11,044 nt of DNA from NCBI GenBank assembly GCA_027324025.1, contig DAHVYW010000022.1:1-11044 (forward strand). Reading direction: 5' to 3'. A program made the position numbers and the translations under genes. This stretch comes from JAJZQD01 sp021847735. Lineage in GTDB: Bacteria; Bacillota; Thermincolia; Thermincolales; UBA2595. How positions within the stretch are numbered: position 1 is the stretch's first letter; each line of letters opens with the position of its first letter. Below are positions 1-5,880 of this stretch, in pieces. The notes under the pieces were generated by a model that was not told where the DNA came from, did no database searches, and saw only the letters and a program-made list of their open reading frames with translations.

Positions 1-70
1 TCAGCTTTAGCTGAACGAGTTCACTAAATTTTTAACAGGCCGTCCGGCAAAGTATCGCCAATAGCCCCTT
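1..70. other. left-edge intergenic stretch, no gene recognised
   Basis: This is the sequence downstream of the minus-strand Xaa-Pro peptidase gene. It holds a short perfect inverted repeat at 1-14 (TCAGCT, TT, AGCTGA). I see no hairpin followed by a T run on the minus strand, so transcription may continue into the next gene. In many Firmicutes that gene is efp (elongation factor P), but it is not in this window. I see no coding signal here. Confidence 0.4.
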
Positions 71-1144
71 TTATGTCTGCAGTTCAATAAGCTGTTTGGG
101 GGACTTGGAAAGAATTTCGCACCCACCAGGGGTGACCAGTACAAGGTCCTCAATGCGCACACCACCCCAACCACTAAGGTAAACCCCTGGTTCGACAGTA
201 AGGACCATCCCGGCTTCCAGGACAGTGTCATCTCTTGGTGCCAAGCTTGGTTTTTCATGAATTTCCAACCCAACACTGTGGCCAAGACCGTGCCCGAAAT
301 TGGCGCCGTATCCTTCAACTGAGATCAGGTCGCGGGCCGCCAAGTCTACCTCTGAGCATTTAACTCCCGGTTTAAGAACAGCAATGGCACGTTCCTGGGC
401 CTGTAGGACCAAACGGTATATTTCCCGCTGCTTCGCGTCAGGCTTCCCCAGGATAACCGTTCGGGTCATATCAGAATGATAGCCGGTATATACGGCCCCA
501 AAATCAAGGACGATAAATTCTCCCGGCTGCAGTTCTTTATCTGAGGCAACACCGTGTGGCAGGGCAGCCCTTGAACCGGAGGCGACAATGATGTCAAAAG
601 CTGACTTTTCCGCGCCTTTTCTGCGCATGTAATAGTCAATCTCCAGGGCAATTTCGGACTCGCGGACCCCTGGTTTGATAAAATCCAGGATATAATCAAA
701 AGCGGCATCGGCAATCCCGGCTGCTTTACTTATGGCTTCTGTCTCCTGCAGGTCTTTGACCCACCTGAGCGGTTCCAGCTGCCGGTGTGCGGGTACCAGT
801 TCCACCCCGGATAGTTTCTCTTTAAATGTTTTATACGTTCGGTATGTAAGGTTGTCATCCTCAAAACCTATCCGTTTCAGGCCCAGCCTGGAGACCAGGT
901 CTACCACGGCAGCTTCCACCAGGGCCTGGGGCTTAATCACCTGAAAACCGCCGGCTTCCGCCGCAGCCTGCTCTAAATACCGGAAATCGGTAATGAGGTA
1001 GTTATCATTTGCTGTTAAAATAAGAACGGCACTGCTTCCAGTAAAACCGCTGAGATATCGCCAGTTTTGCTCCTTGGTAATCATCAAACCGTCAAGTTTG
1101 TTAACCGCAAGAATTTCCCTTATGGATTCGATGCGTTTATTCAT
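71..1144 (-). CDS. pepP: Xaa-Pro aminopeptidase/dipeptidase, M24B family
   Basis: A cytoplasmic metallopeptidase of 357 residues that removes N-terminal residues preceding proline, or splits Xaa-Pro dipeptides. Residues 1-125 form the creatinase-like N-terminal domain and about 130-350 the pita-bread catalytic domain. The five expected metal ligands are visible: D214 (LDFG), D225 (HSDMTR), H289 (GHGLGH), E318 (VEPGVY) and E332 (RIED). The active-site histidines H197 (LPHG) and H296 (IHE) are also present. The length fits the short ~355-residue Firmicutes form (B. subtilis YqhT) better than the ~440-residue E. coli PepP, so the symbol gives the family, not strict orthology. The ATG follows GAGGGG at a normal distance. 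It lies 37 nt downstream of aroQ and is probably co-transcribed with it. Whether it prefers dipeptides or longer peptides cannot be read from the sequence. Confidence 0.92.
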   Translation of the reverse strand: MNKRIESIREILAVNKLDGLMITKEQNWRYLSGFTGSSAVLILTANDNYLITDFRYLEQAAAEAGGFQVIKPQALVEAAVVDLVSRLGLKRIGFEDDNLTYRTYKTFKEKLSGVELVPAHRQLEPLRWVKDLQETEAISKAAGIADAAFDYILDFIKPGVRESEIALEIDYYMRRKGAEKSAFDIIVASGSRAALPHGVASDKELQPGEFIVLDFGAVYTGYHSDMTRTVILGKPDAKQREIYRLVLQAQERAIAVLKPGVKCSEVDLAARDLISVEGYGANFGHGLGHSVGLEIHEKPSLAPRDDTVLEAGMVLTVEPGVYLSGWGGVRIEDLVLVTPGGCEILSKSPKQLIELQT

Positions 1145-1181
1145 TCAATACCCCTCTGTCGGGCTTCCCAAGAGCCTCTGT

Positions 1182-1619
1182 TTAATAAACTTCGTCTGCT
1201 AAAGCCCGTAAGCCCAACAGGTAACTTAGCGCCCCAAAGCCCGAAACCTGTCCCAAACAGACAGGTGCGATAACCGATTGTTTGCGGAATTCTTCCCTGG
1301 CATGAATATTTGACAGGTGGACTTCCACACACGGGATATTCACGGCTGACAGGGCATCTCTGATAGCGAAGCTGTAGTGGGTAAAAGCCCCCGGGTTAAT
1401 CAATATTCCTTTTACATTTGAAACAGCCTGGTGAATCCTGTCTACCAGTTCCCCTTCGTGGTTGGACTGAAAAAACTCCAGTTCCAGGCCTAATTCGTCA
1501 GCTAACCCCTTGAGCTGCCCATTTATCTGTTCAAGGGTCAGGTGGCCGTATATTTCAGGCTCCCTGGTCCCCAAGAGGTTTAGGTTGGGTCCGTTCAGAA
1601 CCAGCAGTATTGCCAACAT
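1182..1619 (-). CDS. aroQ: type II 3-dehydroquinate dehydratase
   Basis: Catalyses the third shikimate-pathway step, 3-dehydroquinate to 3-dehydroshikimate, as a small cytoplasmic dodecamer-forming enzyme. The 145-residue length is typical. Seen motifs are NGPNLNLLG (9-17), catalytic R19 and Y24 (EPEIYG), NPGAFTHYS (75-83) with H81, EVHLSNIHAREEFR (99-112) with H101 and R112, and GFGALSYLLGL near the C-terminus. The reading frame can be extended by two codons to a GTG at 1623-1625. I chose the ATG at 1617-1619 because ACGGGGTGAT matches the AGGAGGTGAT anti-16S consensus at 8 of 10 positions with correct spacing to that ATG, and the family normally starts two to four residues before the VLNGPN block. 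It lies 84 nt below tldE and 37 nt above the Xaa-Pro peptidase gene. A candidate promoter lies just upstream. Confidence 0.96.
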   Translation of the reverse strand: MLAILLVLNGPNLNLLGTREPEIYGHLTLEQINGQLKGLADELGLELEFFQSNHEGELVDRIHQAVSNVKGILINPGAFTHYSFAIRDALSAVNIPCVEVHLSNIHAREEFRKQSVIAPVCLGQVSGFGALSYLLGLRALADEVY

Positions 1620-1628
1620 TATCACCCC

Positions 1629-1661
1629 GTGTTAAGATATTCCACTCTGCAATTTTAACAC
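1629..1661 (-). promoter_or_regulatory. candidate extended -10 promoter with overlapping inverted repeat, upstream of aroQ
   Basis: On the minus strand TGT followed by TAAAAT (1652-1660) matches an extended -10 element and would give a leader of about 25 nt before aroQ. No good -35 is visible. A 7-base inverted repeat, GTGTTAA (1661-1655) and TTAACAC (1635-1629), has a 19-nt gap. One arm overlaps the -10 and the other abuts the ribosome binding site. This could be an operator or a weak leader hairpin; it is also short enough to be chance. Confidence 0.35.
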
Positions 1662-1703
1662 AATTTCGGGTTTTTGAACAGTTTTTTGTTGGTTTACCGG
1701 CAA

Positions 1704-3047
1704 CTACGAACCGCTTATCGTCATCTTGGAGATCCGGATTGTCGGAGCACCTTTGCCCCCGAAAAAGGTAAGGTCCGAACCCACACCCTCCACTTCATTC
1801 AAGAGGTCAAGAATATTGCCCGCAATGGCGACCCCGCGGACAGGTTTTGTTAACCTCCCGTTTTCTATCCAGATTCCTGACGCTCCAACAGAAAAATCGC
1901 CGGAAATGGGGTTGGCTGTATGCATGCCCATAACGTCAGTAATATACAGGCCTGCCCCAATATCCTTGATTAGGTCGTCGGGATGGGTAGGACCCGGCTC
2001 GATGTAGAAATTGGTGGTCCCCACTTCCGGGGTGCTTTTAAATGAACTCCTAGTCCCGTTGCCTGTTGACATAACGCCATCTTTAGCGGCTGTATAGGTG
2101 TTATGCAGATACCCTTTCAACTCGCCGTTCTGGATTAGGACAGTCTTTGATGTCGGGACACCCTCCCCGTCAAAAGGTGCAGATGCAATCCCCCCCGGCA
2201 TAGAGCCGTAATCAATAATATTTACTTTACCGGAAGCCACCTGTTGCCCGACCTTCCCGCCAAACAGCGATTTGCCCTTTTGCACCGCCTCAGCGGACAG
2301 TGCCGGTGCAACAACCCCGAGGAAACTGATGCTGATATACGGGTCTAGGACTATCACCGCTTTCTGAGTGTTTATTGTTTTGGCCCCCAGCTTTCTAACA
2401 GACTTTTCGGCTGCTTCCGGGCCAACTGTTTCAGGTTTAAGGTCCTTGTATTTGAGGGTCATTTTGATGGCAAACCCGGTTTCGTTGTCCCCGTCCTGTT
2501 CTGCCACCAAATCGGCGTAGCACCCGCAGTAGGCACCCTGATATGAGGTGGAAATACCCAGGGAATTGGCCAGGGTAACTTCATACTCGGCATCAAAGTA
2601 AGACGACCGCTCGGTAATGGTTATCCGTTTGTCAAAGCTCCGGGCTGACTTTTCGATGGTTTTGGCTATATCAATCTTTTCTTCTATGGGAGCTTTTTGG
2701 ATTTCCGGGTCAAAGATGTCTAAGCCGGGATACTGTCCGCCCGGTTTAGGCATATAGTTGAACCGGTCGGGGCTGGTTTTGTCCGAATTTGCCAGGGCCT
2801 GTCTTATTATTTCATCCACGGCCGCATTCTCCAGGTTTGAGGTATAGGCAAAACCAATCCTGTCTTTAAGAAAAATCCTTACCCCAAGACCACGGTCTTC
2901 CGCAAGTTTTAAGGTCTCCACTTCACCATCCCGGACATCTATTGAGAGGTCCTTTGATTTTATCAAAAAAGCCTCGGATTGGTCTGCGCCAAGACCCTGG
3001 GCTTTTTCCACAACCTGCCGTGCTAATTCACTAAAACTGGCTGTCAT
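1704..3047 (-). CDS. tldE: TldE/PmbA, partner subunit of the TldD/TldE metalloprotease
   Basis: TldE (PmbA) pairs with TldD to form a cytoplasmic heterodimeric protease, known in E. coli for maturing microcin B17 and degrading the CcdA antitoxin. It contributes to the chamber but has no metal site. The 447 residues are close to the family's usual length. No HExxxH motif is present, as expected for TldE. Recognisable family features are the N-terminal stretch with a GLGVRIF segment, the central VVLDPYISISFL region, GKSLFGGKVG, and the C-terminal glycine-rich part (APFDGEGVP, NPISGDFSVGASG, GVAIAGN). An upstream in-frame ATG at 3069-3071 would add eight residues. I chose the ATG at 3045-3047 because a purine-rich AAAGGGGTGGTG stretch precedes it and the family starts near this point, though that spacing is rather long. 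The tldD gene lies about 3 kb away rather than adjacent. Confidence 0.9.
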   Translation of the reverse strand: MTASFSELARQVVEKAQGLGADQSEAFLIKSKDLSIDVRDGEVETLKLAEDRGLGVRIFLKDRIGFAYTSNLENAAVDEIIRQALANSDKTSPDRFNYMPKPGGQYPGLDIFDPEIQKAPIEEKIDIAKTIEKSARSFDKRITITERSSYFDAEYEVTLANSLGISTSYQGAYCGCYADLVAEQDGDNETGFAIKMTLKYKDLKPETVGPEAAEKSVRKLGAKTINTQKAVIVLDPYISISFLGVVAPALSAEAVQKGKSLFGGKVGQQVASGKVNIIDYGSMPGGIASAPFDGEGVPTSKTVLIQNGELKGYLHNTYTAAKDGVMSTGNGTRSSFKSTPEVGTTNFYIEPGPTHPDDLIKDIGAGLYITDVMGMHTANPISGDFSVGASGIWIENGRLTKPVRGVAIAGNILDLLNEVEGVGSDLTFFGGKGAPTIRISKMTISGS

Positions 3048-3258
3048 ATCGCGACACCACCCCTTTCGCATTCTCTAAAGTAGTATAATTCAATAGAAGT
3101 AACAATATTCCTTCACCCTATGGAGGCCCAATCAATTTTTGTGATTCGCTCTACAACTAAACAATTCTAGGTTCGCGAAATACATCTTATACCGCTTAAG
3201 ATACATAATTTTGCGGCACATAGCATTTCAACCATTAAAAATGAATAATCTCCGGCAA

Positions 3259-3284
3259 ATTGCCCGCCACCCGTGGCGGGCAAT
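3259..3284. repeat. perfect 12-bp inverted repeat, terminator-like
   Basis: ATTGCCCGCCAC and GTGGCGGGCAAT flank a 2-base CC centre, giving a very stable GC-rich hairpin. On the plus strand it is followed by a T-rich stretch (CATATTTTGTC), so it resembles an intrinsic terminator. No plus-strand gene lies upstream, however, and it sits 11 nt before the -35 of the MFS remnant. It may be left from a lost gene or be a repeat. A regulatory role at the promoter is also possible. Confidence 0.6.
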
Positions 3285-3295
3285 CATATTTTGTC

Positions 3296-3323
3296 TTGAC
3301 CTTCCACCAAAGGCAGTGATACT
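3296..3323 (+). promoter_or_regulatory. candidate SigA promoter for the MFS remnant
   Basis: TTGACC (3296-3301) and GATACT (3318-3323) are separated by 16 nt, matching the SigA consensus at 5 of 6 and 4 of 6 positions. Transcription would start near 3330, about 35 nt before the ATG. No other good candidate is visible in this gap. Confidence 0.4.
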
Positions 3324-3364
3324 TTAATGGTATACCCTATTACCCGAGTGAGAAGGCTATTGTT

Positions 3365-3826
3365 ATGAATGAAACCGTTACCAGAGAGAAAATAGGTTTA
3401 CCCCAGGCTGTTGCAGCCCTGAAACACAGGAACTTTCGGCTGTTCTGGACCGGCCAATGCATCTCCCTGATTGGCACCTGGATGCAAAATGTGGCTCAGG
3501 CATGGCTGGTCCTGGAAATTACAAAATCCGCATTTTGGCTCGGGTTTGTCAGTGCGGTCCAGTTTCTGCCGATGTTGATTACATTTACCACAACCTCCAA
3601 TTCCCTGATTCAGGTGCAAACCCCCCATCATCTAAGAGGAAGGGTCATGAGCATATTTGCCCTTATTTTTGCCGGGCTAACTCCGGTTGGTAGTTTTCTT
3701 AGCGGCTCAGCCGCTCATGCCTGGGGAGCACCGGTCACTCTCGGCCTTGGGGCATTAATTGGTCTGGTGTCAGTTTCCGTGCTGGTGGCCCGGTTTCCTG
3801 CCCTTTTTAAGAATTCAGCCCATTAA
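3365..3826 (+). pseudogene. MFS transporter with large in-frame internal deletion
   Basis: The 153-residue product is two pieces of one MFS exporter of the EntS-like MFS_3 type joined in frame. Residues 1 to about 72 match the N-terminus of such transporters: the NFRLFWTGQ cytosolic start, first helix, and WMQNVAQAWLVLE leading into the second helix. From about residue 73, FTTTSNSLIQVQTPHHLRGR is a sequence normally found in the C-terminal half, near helices 10-11, and it runs on to a normal-looking end. Intact members have about 400-430 residues, so roughly 250-270 residues (helices 3 to about 9) are missing. No stop or frameshift is present, and AGAAGG precedes the ATG. Transport by the classic 12-helix mechanism is not possible. 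The product could still be made as a protein with about four membrane segments. The fusion point lies near nt 3575-3590. Confidence 0.8.
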
Positions 3827-3919
3827 AGAATGAGGGTGAATCCTGCAGGAGATACCGGTTCCAGTATAGAATTATATACCAAATAATTTTTTTTTTCAAA
3901 TGAAAGGGGTTTTAAACAA

Positions 3920-4216
3920 ATGCAACCACTGCCCTTTATTGCAGCAATTAAGGACCGGGATGAAAAGTTCTTTGAATTAGTGAAGGAGTTGCAGGACCTG
4001 GTTTATTCAGAAAGCTCCCTGGATACTAAAACTAAGCTGATGATTTCCCTGGCCGTAGATGCCGCCGTAGGCGCCGACAAAGGCGTAGAGACAATTTCCA
4101 ACAATTTAAGGAAAATGGGTGTAACCGATGAACAGATAGCGGAAGTACTCAGGCTGACCTATTTCACCAAAAGCAACTCCATCTTAGTTACTTCCATGTC
4201 TGCCTTCAAGAAATAA
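3920..4216 (+). CDS. carboxymuconolactone decarboxylase (AhpD-like) family protein lacking cysteines
   Basis: A 98-residue all-helical protein. Residues 33-90 follow the CMD/AhpD-like pattern: a helix with LDTKTKLMISLAVDAAVG, then a helix ending in NNLRKMGVTDEQIAEVLRLTYF, which corresponds to the family's 'lkaGaseeEiaEalr' block. AhpD-type members carry a redox CxxC near the end of the first of these helices. Here the matching segment reads GADKGVETI and the protein has no cysteine at all, so peroxidase or disulfide chemistry is not expected. The ATG is preceded by AAAGGGG about 10 nt away, after a run of 10 T's. It lies 93 nt after the MFS remnant on the same strand and is followed by repeat copy A. 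The specific function is unknown. Confidence 0.72.
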   Translation: MQPLPFIAAIKDRDEKFFELVKELQDLVYSESSLDTKTKLMISLAVDAAVGADKGVETISNNLRKMGVTDEQIAEVLRLTYFTKSNSILVTSMSAFKK

Positions 4217-4249
4217 GAATAGAAAAGGCATCCTCTTTTCGCTCTTCAC

Positions 4250-4377
4250 AAAAAAATTAAGATGCAGGTGTGTTCCGGAGAGCGGTCTGACGCCATCGGC
4301 TAACCACTCCGCCAGGAGTGATTAGCCGGACGGCGTTGTTGCCGCTCGGAGGAATATACCTGCATCTTAATTTTTTT
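4250..4377. terminator. bidirectional terminator formed by repeat copy A and its arms
   Basis: A perfect 20-bp stem (4250-4269 with 4358-4377) begins with seven A's and ends with seven T's, so either strand gives a strong hairpin followed by a U tract. It lies between two convergent genes, the CMD-like gene on plus and the exported protein gene on minus, where a two-way terminator is expected. The stem encloses the much larger folded repeat core rather than a short loop, which is unusual for an intrinsic terminator. Confidence 0.7.
4264..4363 (+). repeat. 100-nt structured palindromic repeat, copy A
   Basis: This aligns without gaps to 5896-5995 with 88 of 100 identical bases, in the same orientation. 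Predicted pairing by eye, outside to centre: 4264-4276 with 4351-4363 (two G-U pairs), a GGA/GGA internal loop, GAGCGG (4280-4285) with CCGCTC (4342-4347), a TCT/GTTG internal loop, GACGCC (4289-4294) with GGCGTT (4332-4337), then a 14-bp central hairpin 4297-4310 with 4315-4328 carrying one C-A mismatch and a GCCA loop. Wobble pairs favour the plus strand as the folding RNA. There is no ORF and no match to a family I can name. See copy B for the comparison. Confidence 0.85.
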
Positions 4378-4399
4378 CGCCCCAGCAAAGAGCCTGCCT

Positions 4400-5179
4400 T
4401 TACGACTTACTTTTCATCTTATCAATAAGGGGCTTCGGCAAATTAATGGCCGTATGATTGTAATCCAGGGGAGTAGTAACCGTCCTGAAATTCATCGTCT
4501 TAAACCCAAAGAAGGCCACCTTTGCCCTGACCTCATACCGGGTAACCAGCATATCCCCCTTGGAAATCCAAAAATACTGCCTGACATCAACCAGTTCTCC
4601 CCCGGCAAACTGCGGAGGGAGAGATTTGTTGATTTCCGACCGGGCATCAGCCTTAGGGATTACCTGGACGGCTACAGAATCGGAACCCTCGTCGCTTCCT
4701 TCAGTATAAATTGACAGGTTTGTGCCGTTAGGGTCTAGTTTCAGGATATTTTCCACCGGGTCAACCAGGCCGATTTGTCTCCAGAAGAAATCCACAAAAG
4801 GGCTAATAGTGGGGTCCTCTCCCGGTAGAACCCACTTGTCTCTGAGAGGATGAAAAATATAAACCTTTTGGCCTTCCGTGTACATGGAAGCAGTGCCGGA
4901 CATTTTAGGGATATCCCAGGTAAAATCAATCATCTGGCGCCTGTTTTCTTCTCTGATAACCCTGTTTAGGATAGCTACCTTAATTTGTTTCCCCACTGAC
5001 ACATCGGTCTTGTACTTGTAGTTGGCCAAAGTGCCGGTCTTTGTCTGACAGGCCTTCACAATCGCACCGGCATTACGGAAGTCGACAGACTGCCGGCTGG
5101 CCATCCACGGCTGCCAGTAAATCAGCGCCGCACCCAAAACCAGGACCGCTGCAAGTAATATTAATCCCCGTTTTTTCAT
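4400..5179 (-). CDS. exported or membrane-anchored protein of unknown function, LolA-like
   Basis: A 259-residue protein with a positively charged start (MKKR) and a hydrophobic segment at about residues 5-21, then a large hydrophilic part expected outside the membrane. The hydrophobic segment is not followed by a lipobox cysteine; the first Cys is C45. It is therefore more likely an uncleaved anchor or signal peptide than a lipoprotein. The repeated beta-strand pattern with phrases such as QMIDFTWDIPKMSGT, KVYIFHPLRDKWVL and QYFWISKGDMLVTRYEV resembles the LolA/outer-membrane-lipoprotein-sorting fold found in many Firmicutes surface proteins. That is an inference from pattern only. The frame can be extended to 5224, but the ATG at 5177-5179 has a GGAGG five bases away and starts the signal-like segment. 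The gene follows the terminator at 5243-5268, so it probably has its own promoter, which I could not place. Confidence 0.75.
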   Translation of the reverse strand: MKKRGLILLAAVLVLGAALIYWQPWMASRQSVDFRNAGAIVKACQTKTGTLANYKYKTDVSVGKQIKVAILNRVIREENRRQMIDFTWDIPKMSGTASMYTEGQKVYIFHPLRDKWVLPGEDPTISPFVDFFWRQIGLVDPVENILKLDPNGTNLSIYTEGSDEGSDSVAVQVIPKADARSEINKSLPPQFAGGELVDVRQYFWISKGDMLVTRYEVRAKVAFFGFKTMNFRTVTTPLDYNHTAINLPKPLIDKMKSKS

Positions 5180-5242
5180 ACTAACCTCCGTCAATAGTTT
5201 TCCGATAAATACATTATTCCACAACTATTTTAAAAAGAACCG

Positions 5243-5268
5243 AAAAAACACCCTGTAAGGGGTGTTTT
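5243..5268 (-). terminator. intrinsic terminator after the N-acetyltransferase gene
   Basis: On the minus strand a 9-bp stem (AAAACACCC with GGGTGTTTT) with a 6-nt loop is followed by two more T's, making a T6 tract at the end. It starts 24 nt after the stop of the acetyltransferase gene. This separates that gene from the exported protein gene downstream. Confidence 0.8.
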
Positions 5269-5291
5269 AAATAGGGCTAACAGGAACAGTA

Positions 5292-5750
5292 CTAACTTCC
5301 TATCTCCAGGAGGACAGCACTCTCATCACAATTGGGGAATTTCGGACAGTCAATACATTCCTTCCAAACTTTATGGGGCAGCGTTTCTTTTGAAACAATG
5401 GAAAAACCGCATTTGTTAAAAAACACGTCTTGGTAGGTCAATGAAAAGACCTTTGGAATGCTTAGCTCCCAGGCTTCTCTAACAAATGTCTGTACCAGGC
5501 CGCGGCCAACACCTTTTTTGGTGTATTCCGGGGCAACAGCAAGGGCCCTTACCTCGGCCAGGTCTTCCCACAAAATATGCAGCGCCCCGGCTGCAATTAC
5601 CTTGCCGTTTTCTTCTGCCACCGTGAAATCCCGGATAAACTCATACAGCATCGCCCTCGGACGGGCCAGCATTAACCCCTCCTTGGCGTAATGCGTGATC
5701 AGGGCGTGGATCGTTTCAACATCGGTAATCCGCGCTTTCCGGTAGAGCAT
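5292..5750 (-). CDS. argA: short GNAT N-acetyltransferase, ArgA-like
   Basis: A 152-residue single-domain GNAT protein resembling the short ArgA-type N-acetylglutamate synthases (COG1246), which acetylate glutamate in the first step of arginine synthesis without the kinase-like domain of E. coli ArgA. Visible features are HYAKEGLMLARPR (20-32), the HILWEDLAEVRALAV core strands (58-72), the acetyl-CoA loop APEYTKKGVGRGL (73-85) matching the Q/RxxGxG/A pattern with a K, and FSLTYQDVFFNKCGF (102-116). The C-terminus carries ECIDCPKFPNCDE with C132, C135 and C141, a cysteine cluster that recurs in this subfamily and might bind a metal. The ATG at 5748-5750 has GGAAAGG 11 nt upstream, a rather long spacing, but no better start is in frame. 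It has its own promoter and terminator, so it is probably monocistronic. Glutamate specificity is inferred from similarity only. Confidence 0.82.
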   Translation of the reverse strand: MLYRKARITDVETIHALITHYAKEGLMLARPRAMLYEFIRDFTVAEENGKVIAAGALHILWEDLAEVRALAVAPEYTKKGVGRGLVQTFVREAWELSIPKVFSLTYQDVFFNKCGFSIVSKETLPHKVWKECIDCPKFPNCDESAVLLEIGS

Positions 5751-5782
5751 TTATATCAAAACCTTTCCTATGTAATAAACAT

Positions 5783-5812
5783 ATTATAGCACTCAATATT
5801 TACCTTCTTCAA
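5783..5812 (-). promoter_or_regulatory. SigA promoter with extended -10 for the N-acetyltransferase gene
   Basis: On the minus strand TTGAAG (5812-5807) and a perfect TATAAT (5788-5783) are 18 nt apart, and the -10 is preceded by TGC, an extended -10 signature. The start site would be near 5776, leaving a leader of about 25 nt. It lies downstream of the tldD terminator, so the acetyltransferase gene is an independent unit. Confidence 0.75.
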
Positions 5813-5880
5813 TCATTATTATCCCCGGCCCCTGTCCCACAAATAAGGTCTGCCTCAAAAGGTGGCCTTTTCGTCCAGGC

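Larger units (their letters stand above)
3048..3364. other. divergent intergenic region between tldE and the MFS remnant
   Basis: A 317-nt gap between the minus-strand tldE start and the plus-strand MFS remnant. It is more AT-rich than the genes. Visible structure includes a TATACT box on the minus strand at about 3083-3088 (a possible tldE -10 with no convincing -35), a small inverted repeat ATCTTA/TAAGAT at 3184-3189 and 3197-3202, a strong palindrome at 3259-3284, and a candidate plus-strand promoter at 3296-3323. I see no coding sequence in it. Confidence 0.5.

Noticed and set aside
4222..4240. Separate terminator after the CMD-like gene (GAAAAG/CTTTTC)
   Set aside because: The stem is only 6 bp, AT-rich and without a T tract; the 20-bp stem at 4250-4377 is the better terminator.
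4264..4363. Known riboswitch, T-box, tRNA or group II intron domain V
   Set aside because: None of the signature sequences of those families is present, and neither copy lies in a 5' leader of a downstream gene on the plus strand.
4400..5179. Lipoprotein assignment for the exported protein
   Set aside because: No lipobox cysteine follows the hydrophobic segment; the first cysteine is at residue 45.
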